A stretch of 64,000 nucleotides of DNA from Thalassotalea litorea (GCF_005843925.1 NZ_VCBC01000005.1:124001-188000); one strand, 5' to 3'; positions 27,839-42,534 are shown, counted from the first letter of the stretch. Notes: generated by a model not told the origin, from the sequence alone. Translations and numbers: made by a program.

Positions 27839-28451
27839 CAAAGTCCACCCCTTCAGGCAGGGCAAAGTTAAATTGGTCCAATGCTGGAAGCGGTTTGGTG
27901 CTGACGTTAGATAAAGAAAAACGACTAAACTGACCTGTCGCATCTTCTATGGTAAACGCACTTAGTACATCACCATCAAAGGTTAATGCCAGTGTTTTGA
28001 CCTGAGCATTTTCATCTAAGGACGTTATCGCATAGGAGGAGTTATCTTGCGACGTTACTTGATAATCCTGCCATAAGGCTTTATCGGTATCGCTAAGCAA
28101 TAAGATTGGCGTATTGGCGACCGCATTGCTCACTTCAAATGCAGACACCTGCTCAACGAACGGGTTGTAAAACCACAGGGTTTGGCCATCACTGACAATT
28201 AGTGTTTCGTCTGGCTCTACCGTTTCCCAATAGATTAAATTTGGTCGACGAACCTTCAAAATACCGCTTTGCTGTTGCAATTCATTACCGTCTGCATCAC
28301 TTACAACCTGAATAAAATCAGCACTAAAGCCACCGACAATCTCTAACTTATCAATCAATTTCTGCTTCACATCTTCCGCATTCGCCGGTAGCACTGCGGT
28401 TGCAGTGGCAATCAAGAAAGCGGATAACAACCATTTTTTCACTGTGATCAA
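27825..28451 (-). CDS. lolA: Outer-membrane lipoprotein carrier LolA
   Basis: Periplasmic chaperone that carries lipoproteins from the LolCDE complex to LolB at the outer membrane. A signal peptide covers about residues 1-25 ([19 protein letters not shown]). The mature part contains the conserved [11 protein letters not shown] near the start, then [15 protein letters not shown], and [19 protein letters not shown], which form the half-barrel that holds the acyl chains. Length 208 matches E. coli (about 203). It sits between ftsK and rarA as in E. coli. Confidence 0.95.
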   Translation of the reverse strand: MITVKKWLLSAFLIATATAVLPANAEDVKQKLIDKLEIVGGFSADFIQVVSDADGNELQQQSGILKVRRPNLIYWETVEPDETLIVSDGQTLWFYNPFVEQVSAFEVSNAVANTPILLLSDTDKALWQDYQVTSQDNSSYAITSLDENAQVKTLALTFDGDVLSAFTIEDATGQFSRFSLSNVSTKPLPALDQFNFALPEGVDFDDQR

Positions 28452-28541
28452 AATTACGACCTTATCTATTCATCAATGATTCGCGGAATTGACGAATCAA
28501 TTAAATTGGAACGTTAAAAACCAATAAAGTTTAATTGGAAT

Positions 28542-31103
28542 TTAGTTTTTTACTGGCGGTGGTGCCAAAACTTCGCGATTGCCATTATGACCTGGCGAGC
28601 TCACGACACCGCTCGCTTCCATCTGCTCGATAATGCGTGCGGCACGGTTATAACCAATTCGAAACTTGCGCTGAACACCAGAAATAGACGCTCTTCGTGT
28701 TTCGGTGACATGCACCAATGCTTCGTCATACAAGGCATCCAAGTCACTTTCTTCGGTTTCTGATTGTTCACCAGGCAATAGGTTATCGGCATTGGTCTCC
28801 CCAGACAGGATCTCTTCAATATAATTGGGTTTGCCACGCGCTTTCCAGTCATTTACGACAGCATGAACTTCATGATCGTCGACAAAAGCACCGTGAACAC
28901 GAGTTGGAACACCAGTGCCCGGTGGTAAGTACAACATATCACCCTGCCCTAATAGCTGCTCCGCACCTTGTTGATCCAATATGGTTCTCGAATCAACGCG
29001 AGATGACACCTGAAATGCCATTCGGGTCGGTATATTGGCTTTAATCAGGCCTGTGATCACATCCACAGAAGGACGCTGAGTTGCCAAAATCAAATGAATT
29101 CCGGCAGCACGAGCTTTCTGGGCGATTCGGGCAATGAGTTCTTCCACTTTCTTGCCGACGATCATGATCATATCGGCGAATTCATCAACGACAACAACAA
29201 TTGCCGGCAATTTTTCTAATAACGGTGCGGTTTCGTCCATACTGTCGCCTGGTTTCCATAACGGATCCGTAAGAGGACTACCTTCGGCAATTGCTTGTTT
29301 AACTTTTTGGTTAAAGCCTTTTAAGTTTCGAACGCCCATTGCTGACATCAATTTATAACGACGTTCCATTTCACCAACACACCAACGCAATGCATTCGCC
29401 GCTTCTTTCATGTCGGTGACAACTTCTGCCAATAAATGTGGGATACCTTCATAAACTGACAGCTCAAGCATCTTAGGATCGATCATGATTAATCGCACAT
29501 CTTCAGGCGTTGATTTGTAAAGCAAAGACAGAATCATGGTATTTACACCAACCGATTTACCTGAGCCAGTTGTACCTGCGACCAATAAATGTGGCATTTT
29601 TGCCAAGTCGACCACAATTGGGTCGCCGGCAATGTCTTTGCCTAAGACCATGGTTAGTGGTGATGCAGATTTGGTAAACGAATCACTGCAGATTACTTCA
29701 CTTAAGCGCACAATTTCACGATGCTTATTTGGAAGTTCCAATCCAATTACCGATTTACCTGGGATCACTTCGACAACACGAACACTGATTGCCGATAAAG
29801 CCCTGGCCAAATCTTTCGATAGATTGGAGATTTTACTGACTTTAACACCCGGCGCTAAATCTAATTCAAAACGGGTAATAACCGGGCCTGGAAATACATT
29901 CACAACCTGAGCCTGAATCGAGAAATCTAATAATTTGGATTCAACCAGACGACTGACCATATCCAGCTCTTCCTGATTGATCGGATTTTCATTTTTGTCG
30001 GCTCTGTCGAGTAACTCAATCGACGGCATGCCAACATATTTATCAAAGCCCGACTTGGCTTGTGTCGGCGCTGAAGGGTCCGGGATTGCTGATAGCGGTT
30101 GTTTGGCGACAGGCTGTGGTTGATCATCAAATGGCTCGATTGGATTTGCCGGCGAAAATGCCGCATCAATTTCATCAACCGAAATATCGGGTTCAATATG
30201 ACCAACAAGTGGCTCGTCTAGAATATCATCGATATCTAGAAACGGCTCTTGCTCTGTTTCTTGTGTAAATTCAGATCGTTGTTGTGGGTCCGGGGCAAAA
30301 AACCTGGCGGCAAGTTCTTCATCTGAAGGAGAAAGCGACGCCGGCTCCATTGGATCTGTGTCAATACTTTCAAGTATCGGTGCTTGTTCTTTGCTTTTAT
30401 TGCGCTTGCTGTTTCGAGGCTTGACCGATTCTTCAACCAATGACTCTTCAACGTCGATTTCAAGCGGAGAAGAAGAGAACGAGTGTTTTAATCGCATTGA
30501 ACCACTCGTTAGTACCATAATCGCACTGATGGTTCTCGCCCCAAGCCAATCGATCATGGTTAAAAATGACACACCGGTGAGGAATACAAATCCCGATGTG
30601 GTTAACAACACAACAAACAAACTGGTGCCAACAAAATTTAAATAAGGCAGCAATGCATTGGAAATTAAATCACCAATCAATCCGCCACCAGAAAATTCAT
30701 AAATGTCAGCGCTATTCATGCTCCAAATTGACGTTAAACCAATATAAAGCATCAAAAAGCCAATAAATTTTAGACCTAGGGTGAAAAAGTCGATTTCCAG
30801 CAAATAACGGATACGTTGAAACAATAACCAACCAATCAGGGCAACGGTAAACGGCAGCGTGTAAGCGATGCGTCCAAAACTGAATAAAATAACGTCCGCA
30901 AGGTATGCACCGATAGCTCCACCAGCGTTATTAACAGCAGCATGGTAACCGGTTTGCGACCAACTCGGATCACGGGGATCAAAGGTCAATAACGCGACGA
31001 CCAGAAAAATGGCGAATACGGTGGTAAATATCAATCCCACTTCGAGCAGGCGTTGGCCACCACTCAGGGTTTTCTTTGCTGGTTCAGACAAATTCGAATC
31101 CAT
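28542..31103 (-). CDS. ftsK: DNA translocase FtsK
   Basis: Septal DNA pump that segregates chromosome ends and activates XerCD at dif. Four or five N-terminal membrane helices fill residues 20-200. A short acidic, proline-bearing linker follows to about 340, then the RecA-like motor with Walker [13 protein letters not shown] and Walker [14 protein letters not shown]. The C-terminal winged-helix gamma domain ([22 protein letters not shown]) reads KOPS sequences. At 853 residues it is much shorter than E. coli FtsK (1329), the difference being the linker. Position between lrp and lolA is as in E. coli. Confidence 0.96.
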   Translation of the reverse strand: MDSNLSEPAKKTLSGGQRLLEVGLIFTTVFAIFLVVALLTFDPRDPSWSQTGYHAAVNNAGGAIGAYLADVILFSFGRIAYTLPFTVALIGWLLFQRIRYLLEIDFFTLGLKFIGFLMLYIGLTSIWSMNSADIYEFSGGGLIGDLISNALLPYLNFVGTSLFVVLLTTSGFVFLTGVSFLTMIDWLGARTISAIMVLTSGSMRLKHSFSSSPLEIDVEESLVEESVKPRNSKRNKSKEQAPILESIDTDPMEPASLSPSDEELAARFFAPDPQQRSEFTQETEQEPFLDIDDILDEPLVGHIEPDISVDEIDAAFSPANPIEPFDDQPQPVAKQPLSAIPDPSAPTQAKSGFDKYVGMPSIELLDRADKNENPINQEELDMVSRLVESKLLDFSIQAQVVNVFPGPVITRFELDLAPGVKVSKISNLSKDLARALSAISVRVVEVIPGKSVIGLELPNKHREIVRLSEVICSDSFTKSASPLTMVLGKDIAGDPIVVDLAKMPHLLVAGTTGSGKSVGVNTMILSLLYKSTPEDVRLIMIDPKMLELSVYEGIPHLLAEVVTDMKEAANALRWCVGEMERRYKLMSAMGVRNLKGFNQKVKQAIAEGSPLTDPLWKPGDSMDETAPLLEKLPAIVVVVDEFADMIMIVGKKVEELIARIAQKARAAGIHLILATQRPSVDVITGLIKANIPTRMAFQVSSRVDSRTILDQQGAEQLLGQGDMLYLPPGTGVPTRVHGAFVDDHEVHAVVNDWKARGKPNYIEEILSGETNADNLLPGEQSETEESDLDALYDEALVHVTETRRASISGVQRKFRIGYNRAARIIEQMEASGVVSSPGHNGNREVLAPPPVKN

Positions 31104-31318
31104 GGAAAATCTTTGTTGTTATTAAGGCCTAAAATAGCAAACATTTAGGTCGCTGAAAATATTTATCCGGCATACCGGATAAATTACTCGTAAATTGAAC
31201 AATCTATGACCGTTACAATCACTATCTAAACAGCAATAAAGGACAGTCAATCGCCAGCGAGAGTTACTATCGACAACCACTAGCCGTTTGCTTTAACGAC
31301 TGGCTTTGGCGACGTGTA

Positions 31319-31792
31319 CTAGCGGATCGGCAAGTGATTGTTTGACTTCACTTCTTCCATTACCACATAGGTGCGACTCTCACTCACTGCCGGCAGTGTT
31401 AATAACGTATCTCCCAATAAGTTTCGATACGCTTGCATGTCAGACACTCGGGTTTTTAACAAGAAATCAAAATTACCCGAAACCAGATGACATTCCTGGA
31501 TGACATCCAGACGTTGCACCGCTTTTGAAAACTCTTCAAAAACATCGGGTGATGTTCGACTTAGAGTGATTTCCACAAACACTAATAAAGAAGCGCCCAG
31601 GTAGTCAGGATTCAAGTTGGCACTATAGCCAGTGATGACATTATCCACTTCAAGCTTTTTTACTCTTTCTAAACATGGCGTCGGACTCAATCCCACACGT
31701 TTGGATAACTCAACGTTGGATAATCGACCATGTTTTTGTAACTCACTCAGGATATTTTTATCGATTCTGTCTAATTTTCGTTCATTTGTCAC
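31319..31792 (-). CDS. lrp: Leucine-responsive regulatory protein
   Basis: Global feast/famine regulator of 157 residues. The helix-turn-helix domain carries NVELSKRVGLSPTPCLERVK, nearly identical to E. coli Lrp. The ligand-binding RAM domain has LLVFVEITLSRTSPDVFEEF, then IQECHLVSGNFDFLLKTRV and YVVMEEVK. Place next to ftsK, as in E. coli, supports true Lrp rather than a local AldR-type regulator. It is divergent from ald with 140 bp between, where a palindrome lies. Lrp family members often respond to alanine or leucine and control ald. Confidence 0.94.
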   Translation of the reverse strand: MTNERKLDRIDKNILSELQKHGRLSNVELSKRVGLSPTPCLERVKKLEVDNVITGYSANLNPDYLGASLLVFVEITLSRTSPDVFEEFSKAVQRLDVIQECHLVSGNFDFLLKTRVSDMQAYRNLLGDTLLTLPAVSESRTYVVMEEVKSNNHLPIR

Positions 31793-31820
31793 AATAAAAG
31801 ACCATTAATCTGTGTTATTG

Positions 31821-31836
31821 ATATATTGCAATATAT
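31821..31836. promoter_or_regulatory. Perfect 16-bp palindrome between lrp and ald
   Basis: ATATATTGCAATATAT is its own reverse complement and lies 29 bp from the lrp start and about 97 bp from the ald start. AT-rich palindromes of this type suit Lrp-family binding, so this is a candidate operator for control of both genes. Confidence 0.45.
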
Positions 31837-31932
31837 TTATCTTTAAATAGGAAAAATACAATCAATTAATCTTACTATTTCACATTATACTAGCTGAATA
31901 GTTTATGTATTTAACAATATAGAGATAGATTA

Positions 31933-33048
31933 ATGATTATTGGTGTTCCTAAAGAGATTAAAAACCACGAATATCGCGTGGGTATGGTACCGGCAAGTGT
32001 TCGTGAGTTAATTAATCACGGCCATAAAGTGATTGTTGAAACCCAGGCTGGTATGGGCATTGGTTTTACCGATCAAGATTATGTAGATGCAGGTGCCAGT
32101 ATATTAACTACCGCAGCACAAGTGTTTGCCGACGCTGAAATGATTGTTAAAGTGAAAGAACCACAAGCCGTAGAACGTGCCATGTTACGTGACGGACAGA
32201 TCTTATTTACCTATCTTCACCTGGCACCAGATCTTCCACAAACAGAAGATTTGGTTAAATCGAATGCAATCTGTATTGCTTATGAAACTGTAACGGACAA
32301 TCATGGCGGTTTGCCTTTATTGGCACCAATGTCTGAAGTTGCTGGCCGTATGTCGATTCAGGCGGGTGCTCAGGCACTTGAAAAATCGAATGCTGGTCGC
32401 GGCATGCTACTCGGTGGCGTACCGGGCGTAGAACCTGCAAAAGTTGTTGTTATCGGCGGTGGCATGGTTGGTAATAATGCTGCACAAATGGCGGTAGGCA
32501 TGGGTGCTGAAGTTGTCGTTCTTGATCGCAACATCCATGTATTGCGTCGTTTAGATGCTCAGTTTGGTAATAAAATAAAAGCCATTTACTCAACCGCAGA
32601 TGCGCTAGAGAAGCATGTACTAGAGGCCGATTTAGTGATTGGTGGTGTGCTTATTCCAGGCGCTGCTGCACCGAAACTTGTCACCAAAGCGCACATCAAA
32701 GCGATGAAGCCAGGTTCGGCAATCGTCGACGTTGCCATCGATCAAGGTGGTTGTATTGAAACCTCAAAAGCGACGACCCACGCTGATCCAACCTATATCG
32801 TTGATGACGTGGTTCATTACTGTGTCGCAAATATGCCAGGCGCAGTGCCACGCACTTCGACGTTCGCGCTAAACAACGCAACATTGCCATACATCATCCA
32901 ATTAGCCAACAAAGGTTATAAACAAGCGTTGCTTGACGATAAGCACTTGTTAAACGGCTTGAATGTTATTGCTGGTAAAGTGACTTGCCAAAGCGTTGCT
33001 GAAAACTTAGGCTTCGATTACGTTGAACCTGCAATTGCACTAGCTTAA
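31933..33048 (+). CDS. ald: Alanine dehydrogenase
   Basis: Converts L-alanine and NAD to pyruvate, ammonia and NADH, feeding alanine into central metabolism. The 371-residue protein starts [18 protein letters not shown], the family signature. The Rossmann motif is [21 protein letters not shown] near residue 172, and [19 protein letters not shown] lies near the C-terminus. Substrate residues in KVKEPQ and YLHLAPD are kept. It is divergent from lrp. In E. coli cydDC occupies this place between trxB and lrp, so ald is a lineage-specific insertion. It ends with a strong terminator. Confidence 0.95.
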   Translation: MIIGVPKEIKNHEYRVGMVPASVRELINHGHKVIVETQAGMGIGFTDQDYVDAGASILTTAAQVFADAEMIVKVKEPQAVERAMLRDGQILFTYLHLAPDLPQTEDLVKSNAICIAYETVTDNHGGLPLLAPMSEVAGRMSIQAGAQALEKSNAGRGMLLGGVPGVEPAKVVVIGGGMVGNNAAQMAVGMGAEVVVLDRNIHVLRRLDAQFGNKIKAIYSTADALEKHVLEADLVIGGVLIPGAAAPKLVTKAHIKAMKPGSAIVDVAIDQGGCIETSKATTHADPTYIVDDVVHYCVANMPGAVPRTSTFALNNATLPYIIQLANKGYKQALLDDKHLLNGLNVIAGKVTCQSVAENLGFDYVEPAIALA

Positions 33049-33122
33049 TGCGGCAACTGGGTAACGAGAAAACCCAAAGGCTGTATATGCACGTTGACAC
33101 CATAAGTGTTAACAAATTGATA

Positions 33123-33153
33123 AAAACGCTGTTAATCTAACGGCGTTTTTTTT
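33123..33153 (+). terminator. Terminator of ald
   Basis: AAAACGCTGTTA pairs with TAACGGCGTTTT (one G-U) around ATC, followed by a T-run. Confidence 0.88.
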
Positions 33154-33203
33154 ATCTTATAGCCTTGTTTTTGTCTTCGGCGACCCCAATCAAGACAACA
33201 TAA

Positions 33204-34217
<1,014 letters not shown>

Positions 34218-34230
34218 GTCGAGTTAATCT

Positions 34231-34944
34231 ATGCAACAGATCCTGCATCGCCTGTCGAGTCAGGATCTTTCGTTTCCGCCAATCAATCAGGCATTAACCG
34301 AGCCAAGTGGTTTACTGGCGGTTGGCGGCGACTTATCTCCTCAAAGAATTGTTAATGCCTATTCTCAAGGCATATTTCCCTGGTTTTCAGAAGGTGACCC
34401 AATTTTATGGTGGAGCCCAGATCCCAGAGCAATATTGCCCCTCAAAGAACTTCGCATTAATCGTTCATTAAGAAAATTTCTTAAAAAATCGCCCTATCAA
34501 GTGACACTCAATCAGGCCTTCGATGAAGTGATTGAATATTGTTCCGATGCGCCTTTTCGGAATGAAGAAACCTGGATAGTCCCGTCAATGATGTGGGCTT
34601 ACCAACAATTGCACCGTCAGGGAATTGCCCATTCCGTAGAGGTTTGGCATGACAGTCAATTGGTGGGTGGTTTATATGGTATCGCCATTGGCGGTTTTTT
34701 TAGCGGTGAATCCATGTTTTATACCGCTGAAAATGCCTCGAAAGTGGCGTTAATCGCGCTGCAACGGCATTTAATGAAGCAAAACATTGGTTTTATTGAC
34801 TGTCAGATCCAAAATCCATTTTTACAATCAATGGGGTCAAGGGAAATTCTAAGAGAAGACTTTTCGAAGCTCCTTAAACACGCCATACAATGTGATATCA
34901 GTGATGATTGCTGGCTCCCGAAAACATTGAAACTCGAAAATTAA
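34231..34944 (+). CDS. aat: Leucyl/phenylalanyl-tRNA-protein transferase
   Basis: Adds leucine or phenylalanine to proteins with N-terminal lysine or arginine, marking them for ClpAP. The 237-residue protein shows the family core: GLLAVGGDLSPQRIVNAYSQG, FPWFSEGDPILWWSPDPRA, and GGLYGIAIGGFFSGESMF. It lies 13 bp after trxB and before bpt, clpA and clpS, so its pathway partners are all nearby. Confidence 0.95.
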   Translation: MQQILHRLSSQDLSFPPINQALTEPSGLLAVGGDLSPQRIVNAYSQGIFPWFSEGDPILWWSPDPRAILPLKELRINRSLRKFLKKSPYQVTLNQAFDEVIEYCSDAPFRNEETWIVPSMMWAYQQLHRQGIAHSVEVWHDSQLVGGLYGIAIGGFFSGESMFYTAENASKVALIALQRHLMKQNIGFIDCQIQNPFLQSMGSREILREDFSKLLKHAIQCDISDDCWLPKTLKLEN

Positions 34945-35083
34945 GCCGTGATTCTTTATAGTGAAGGTATTGTCACTTTTACTAGCGACTATTTCCGCGT
35001 GGGAACATTGCGGTCGATCACCATAGAGTTGGGCCCATGATAGACTGACACCGCGCCGCCGGGCACTTAAACAGAGCAAGTTA

Positions 35084-35794
35084 ATGAACGAGCAAAAGAA
35101 ATTCTTTCAATTTGGTTTAACCCAGCACTTCCCCTGCAATTATTTGCCTGAGCAAAAAGAACGACTCATGGTTGTTATGAATCAAGAGTTATTGACCAAT
35201 GAAAACTACCAAAGATTGCTGGAAGCTGGTTTTAGGCGCAGTGGTAATCAAGTTTATCGTCCCCATTGCCAGCGTTGCGATGCCTGTGAATCGCTTCGAG
35301 TCCCAGTCAAAGACTTCACCCTGTCAAAAAGCCAGAAGCGTATTTTAACGACCAATAGAGACATTAAGGTGAATATCAGCTCGACCGAAAAAGAGCACTA
35401 TTACCCACTTTATGAGCGTTATATCAACACGGTACATACCGATGGCGGCATGTATCCAGCCAATAAAAACCAATACGACAATTTTATATTCAGTAACAAA
35501 ATTTCCCAATTATTTATCGAGCTCTATCTGGACGATGAACTGGTGAGTGTCGCGGTCACGGATCACCTGCCGGGCGCTCTTTCTGCACTGTACACCTTTT
35601 ACGATCCCCGTTTTCCAAAGCGTTCTTTAGGGAAGTTATCCATATTGAGTCAAATCGAAGTCACTAAAACATTGGGGAAAGAGTTTCTTTATCTCGGTTA
35701 CCAAATCGACGCCTGTTCGAAAATGAACTACAAAAATAAATACTTTCCCCACCAACGACTTAATCAAGAGCGCTGGCAAAAGATAAATAAATAG
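35084..35794 (+). CDS. bpt: Aspartate/glutamate leucyltransferase (Bpt/Ate family)
   Basis: Transfers leucine from tRNA to proteins with N-terminal aspartate or glutamate, making them ClpS substrates. The 236-residue protein has the N-terminal cysteines typical of the ATE family (HFPCNYLPEQ, and RPHCQRCDACESLRVPV, near residues 15 and 65). The C-terminal half has SALYTFYDPRFPKRSLG and YLGYQIDACSKMNYKNKY. E. coli lacks it; Vibrio vulnificus has it beside aat, as here. The preceding gap of 139 bp may hold its own promoter. Confidence 0.93.
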   Translation: MNEQKKFFQFGLTQHFPCNYLPEQKERLMVVMNQELLTNENYQRLLEAGFRRSGNQVYRPHCQRCDACESLRVPVKDFTLSKSQKRILTTNRDIKVNISSTEKEHYYPLYERYINTVHTDGGMYPANKNQYDNFIFSNKISQLFIELYLDDELVSVAVTDHLPGALSALYTFYDPRFPKRSLGKLSILSQIEVTKTLGKEFLYLGYQIDACSKMNYKNKYFPHQRLNQERWQKINK

Positions 35795-35879
35795 CGCATT
35801 GACTTTACAAACAGCTCGCTTTTGGGCATGATCTGCGCAGCAAATTTTTATGCAGACTTTTTAGAGGATTAACGCTTAG

Positions 35880-36098
<219 letters not shown>

Positions 36099-36131
36099 TC
36101 CCACGGCCAGAACGGCTGAAGTAGAAAATTT

Positions 36132-36158
36132 AAAAACCCCGCAATTGCGGGGTTTTTG
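36132..36158 (+). terminator. Terminator of infA
   Basis: AAAAACCCCGC and GCGGGGTTTTT form a perfect stem with an AATT centre. Confidence 0.92.
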
Positions 36159-36193
36159 TTGTTTATCACATAACTAAATTTTTTAGCTGCAAT

Positions 36194-36225
36194 AAAAAAG
36201 CCCGGAACAATATCCTGGGCTTTTT
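36194..36225 (-). terminator. Terminator of clpA
   Basis: On the minus strand AAAAAGCCCAGG pairs with CCGGGCTTTTTT with one bulged base, ending in a T-run. It lies 57 bp beyond the clpA stop. Confidence 0.82.
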
Positions 36226-36281
36226 GATGCCTTGGCCATTTATGCTACGAACCAAAACATCGCGTCGGCACTATCTCGCGA

Positions 36282-38540
36282 TCAAGAAACAAGCTCTTCT
36301 TTCTCTTCAAAGTTAAACACGAGCTTTTCTTTCTTCTTGTCGACATCAACTTTTGCGACCCCACCTTGCATCAGTTGGCCAAACAGCAATTCATTAGCAA
36401 GCGGCTTTTTCAGCTGCTCCTGAATCAATCGCGCCATCGGACGAGCACCCATCGCTTTATCATAGCCATGCTCAGCTAACCAGCCACGAGCCTTTTTACT
36501 GATCTCTAAAGAAACACCTTTATGATCAAGCTGTGCCTGAAGTTCAACAATGAATTTATCGACAACCTGTTCTATCACGTCCGTTTGTAAATGATTGAAC
36601 CAGATGATTGAATCCAGACGGTTTCTAAATTCCGGTGAAAATACCCGATTAATTTCAGACATCGCGTCAAAACTATGGTCCTGTTGTTGGAAACCAATCG
36701 ACTGACGTGTTGTTTCTCGTACACCTGCATTGGTTGTCAATACCAGGACGACGTTGCGAAAATCCGCTTTACGGCCGTTATTGTCGGTCAGTGTGCCATG
36801 GTCCATCACCTGCAACAGAATATTATAAATGTCAGTGTGGGCCTTCTCGATTTCATCGAGCAATACAACCGAATGCGGATGTTTGATCACAGCATCCGTT
36901 AACAACCCACCCTGCTCATAACCCACATAGCCTGGAGGTGCACCAATCAAACGACTGACCGCATGTTTTTCCATATATTCGGACATATCAAATCGTAGCA
37001 ATTCAACCCCGAGGATTTTCGCCAATTGATTGGTCACTTCGGTTTTACCGACACCGGTAGGACCTGAGAACAAGAACGAACCTACCGGTTTTTCTTCATT
37101 GCCTAAACCCGCTCGGTTTAAACGAATAACCGAAGTTAATCCATCAATCGCTTCATCCTGACCAAACACAACCATTTTTAAATTACGATCAATGTTCATC
37201 AAATTGTCTTTTTCTGTCGAAGATACCGATTTTTCCGGGATCCGAGCGATAGACGCAACAATGGCTTCAATCTCACCAATATTGATGGTTTTTTTGCGTT
37301 TGTTGGCGGGGACAAGTTGTTGTTTCGCACCAGCTTCGTCGATCACATCAATCGCTTTATCCGGCAAGAACCTGTCATTAATATATTTGGCCGATAATTC
37401 TGCTGCGGCTTTTAGCGCTTTATTCGTGTACTTCACATTATGGTGTTTTTCATAACGTTCTTTCAAACCTTGCAAAATTTTTGTGGTTTCATCAATCGAA
37501 GGTTCATTAATATCAATTTTCTGAAAACGACGAGCCAAAGCGCGATCTTTTTCAAAGATTGTCTTAAATTCCTGATAGGTAGTTGAGCCCATACAACGCA
37601 ACTTACCGGACGACAACAAAGGTTTTATCAGATTAGAGGCATCCATCATGCCACCAGAAGCCGCTCCTGCGCCGATAATGGTATGAATCTCATCAATGAA
37701 TAGAATCGCATGCGGATCTTTCTCAAGTTCCTTTAACAGTGCTTTAAAGCGCTTCTCGAAGTCACCCCGATATTTTGTCCCGGCAAGCAATGCTCCCATA
37801 TCGAGCGAATAAATAGTCGCATCCAACAACACTTCCGGTGCTTTTTCTTCAACGATAAGCTTCGCTAAGCCTTCTGCAATCGCGGTTTTACCGACACCTG
37901 CCTCGCCAACAAATAATGGATTATTTTTACGACGACGACTCAATACCTGCACAGCACGTTCCAATTCAAGTGAACGACCAATCATCGGATCTATCTGCCC
38001 TAGCTGCGCGGCTTTGTTAAGGTTTTCTGCATAGGCATCGACATTTTTATTGTCTTCATCAATGCTGATCGCATCATCATGTTCAATTGTTGGCTCAGCA
38101 GAATGGCCTTTAGAAATACCGTGGGAAATAAAATTGACGATATCTAAACGCGTAATGTCAGATTTTTTCAGGAAGTATGCCGCCTGGGATTCTTGCTCAC
38201 TAAAAATCGCAACCAGAACGTTGGCACCGTTGACTTCCGTTTTCCCCGAAGACTGGACGTGGAATACCGCACGCTGTAGCACCCGCTGAAACCCGAGGGT
38301 TGGTTGCGTTTCTTTATCTTCCTCTCCCTCCTGAATCACCGGTGTGGTTTCGGAAATGAAGGTGTTTAATTCCAATTTTAGCTTGTCGAGATCACCACCA
38401 CACGCTTTAATCGCTTCAATCGCTTCTGGATTTTCCAGCAAAGCAAGCAATAAATGTTCAACCGTCATAAATTCATGGCGAGAATCTTTAGCTTGACGGA
38501 AAGCCAGATTTAAGGAGATTTCTAGTTCTTTATTTAACAT
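36282..38540 (-). CDS. clpA: ClpA, ATPase subunit of the ClpAP protease
   Basis: Hexameric AAA+ unfoldase that feeds proteins to ClpP. The 752 residues include the N-domain that docks ClpS (residues 1-145, starting MLNKELEISLNLAFRQAKDS), D1 with Walker A GEAGVGKTAIAEG, and D2 with Walker A GPTGVGKTEVTNQ. IGAPPGYVGYEQGG is the D2 pore loop. An acidic patch (EGEEDKET, near residue 75) is in the N-domain. The clpS gene lies 30 bp upstream on the same strand, so the two are co-transcribed. E. coli has the same infA-clpA-clpS-cspD layout. Confidence 0.97.
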   Translation of the reverse strand: MLNKELEISLNLAFRQAKDSRHEFMTVEHLLLALLENPEAIEAIKACGGDLDKLKLELNTFISETTPVIQEGEEDKETQPTLGFQRVLQRAVFHVQSSGKTEVNGANVLVAIFSEQESQAAYFLKKSDITRLDIVNFISHGISKGHSAEPTIEHDDAISIDEDNKNVDAYAENLNKAAQLGQIDPMIGRSLELERAVQVLSRRRKNNPLFVGEAGVGKTAIAEGLAKLIVEEKAPEVLLDATIYSLDMGALLAGTKYRGDFEKRFKALLKELEKDPHAILFIDEIHTIIGAGAASGGMMDASNLIKPLLSSGKLRCMGSTTYQEFKTIFEKDRALARRFQKIDINEPSIDETTKILQGLKERYEKHHNVKYTNKALKAAAELSAKYINDRFLPDKAIDVIDEAGAKQQLVPANKRKKTINIGEIEAIVASIARIPEKSVSSTEKDNLMNIDRNLKMVVFGQDEAIDGLTSVIRLNRAGLGNEEKPVGSFLFSGPTGVGKTEVTNQLAKILGVELLRFDMSEYMEKHAVSRLIGAPPGYVGYEQGGLLTDAVIKHPHSVVLLDEIEKAHTDIYNILLQVMDHGTLTDNNGRKADFRNVVLVLTTNAGVRETTRQSIGFQQQDHSFDAMSEINRVFSPEFRNRLDSIIWFNHLQTDVIEQVVDKFIVELQAQLDHKGVSLEISKKARGWLAEHGYDKAMGARPMARLIQEQLKKPLANELLFGQLMQGGVAKVDVDKKKEKLVFNFEEKEELVS

Positions 38541-38570
38541 TAACGTCTTGCTCCATACTTTGGGGGAATA

Positions 38571-38891
38571 TTACACCTGTTCCATGGTACACATTAGTGG
38601 ATGTTCATGCTTACGGGCAAAGCGACAAACTTGATCAACTTTTGTTTCGGCCACTTCTGCGGTAAATATGCCGCAACTTGCTTTACCCTTATAATGTATT
38701 GTTAGCATAATTTGCGTCGCTTGATCAGTATCCATGTTAAAAAATTTACTTAAAACTTCAACCACGAAATCCATTGGCGTGTAATCATCGTTTAAGATCA
38801 TGACACGATACATGGATGGACGCTTTATTTTCTCTCGCTGTTGTTCCTTTACGACACTATCAGTGTCGTCGAATTCTTTAGCTTTACTCAT
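38571..38891 (-). CDS. clpS: ClpS, N-degron adaptor of ClpAP
   Basis: A 106-residue adaptor that binds N-terminal Leu, Phe, Tyr or Trp and hands the protein to ClpA. After a flexible polar N-tail come the conserved [19 protein letters not shown] (substrate pocket) and [20 protein letters not shown]. Together with Aat, Bpt and ClpA next door the whole recognition side of the pathway is encoded within 5 kb. Divergent from cspD. Confidence 0.97.
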   Translation of the reverse strand: MSKAKEFDDTDSVVKEQQREKIKRPSMYRVMILNDDYTPMDFVVEVLSKFFNMDTDQATQIMLTIHYKGKASCGIFTAEVAETKVDQVCRFARKHEHPLMCTMEQV

Positions 38892-39111
38892 ACAAAATAT
38901 ATTTGCCTTTACTATATCTATTATAAGAAAGATTTAAAAAATCAAAAAAACCAACAATTTATCTTGACTAATTTTTTGAATAATCTAAATTTTTAATTGT
39001 GGCTACTTTTTCGCCACGCCCCCTACCAGTAATTTACTGATAGAAATACTTTAATGATCATGTGAGATCGATTCAAACAAAAATACCAATGTTTAAGAAG
39101 GAAGTGGAAGT

Positions 39112-39336
39112 ATGGCTAATGGTACAGTGAAATGGTTCAATAACGCCAAAGGTTTTGGTTTTATTCGTCCAGAATCCGGTGGAGAAGATATCTTCGCACA
39201 CTATTCTACAATTCAAATGGACGGCTACCGTACTCTAAAAGCTGGCCAAAGTGTTGACTACGAACTAAATGAAGGTCCGAAAGGACATCATGCTGCAAGT
39301 ATCCGCCCTCTTGATATGGAAGGCGAACAACACTAG
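39112..39336 (+). CDS. cspD: Cold-shock domain protein CspD
   Basis: A 74-residue single-stranded nucleic-acid-binding protein. The cold-shock domain shows GTVKWFNNAKGFGFI (RNP1) and DIFAHYSTIQMDGYRTLK (RNP2). Its place divergent from clpS is that of E. coli cspD, a stationary-phase replication inhibitor, and supports this name over other csp genes. AAGGAAG precedes the ATG by about 9 nt. Confidence 0.93.
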   Translation: MANGTVKWFNNAKGFGFIRPESGGEDIFAHYSTIQMDGYRTLKAGQSVDYELNEGPKGHHAASIRPLDMEGEQH

Positions 39337-39777
39337 TCGAGCTTTTCAGTGATATACAGCAGGAGAGCGAACCTCTCTTTGCTGAATCCTGATTTAACGC
39401 TAACTACTGTAATCAATTCCTGGAAATGCACAAGCCTCAAAGCTTTGGTGCAAACACTCAGGAATGACACATAAAACAGATTATTGCCTTATTCTGTTTT
39501 GCGGCTTTCGCAGTAAAAGCCCCTTTCGCTTCTTGTCACCAAGTGAGCACAAAATATGTGTGTCTCACGTAAAAACAGAAAAGCCCCCACTTTTCGCGTC
39601 CTCAATAATCGCTGCAATATTAACGTAATGACCGCGATCCCTATGATTTCCTAATGCCGGCCGATTCACACGACTTCTTAAAACTATATAAGGCGGACTT
39701 GCCTTGATTACAAGCCTGAATATTGCAATGTGTTATAAATCAGTGATATGCGACATCCGCACTAATTTATTTGACCG
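39337..39777. other. 441-bp gap between cspD and the icd terminator
   Basis: No gene is supported. Hairpins are visible: an imperfect CAGCAGGAGAG stem near 39358, AAAACAGA paired with TCTGTTTT (39473-39500), which could end cspD transcripts, and GTGAG/CTCAC (39543-39568). None has a strong terminator T-run. A small RNA here cannot be excluded. Confidence 0.4.
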
Positions 39778-39806
39778 AAAAAAAAGCCTGCAATCGCAGG
39801 CTTTTT
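39778..39806 (-). terminator. Terminator of icd
   Basis: AAAAAGCCTGC and GCAGGCTTTTT pair perfectly around AATC; on the minus strand a further T-run follows. 20 bp past the icd stop. Confidence 0.9.
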
Positions 39807-39826
39807 GTTATCCGTTGCTGTACCTC

Positions 39827-42534
<2,708 letters not shown>

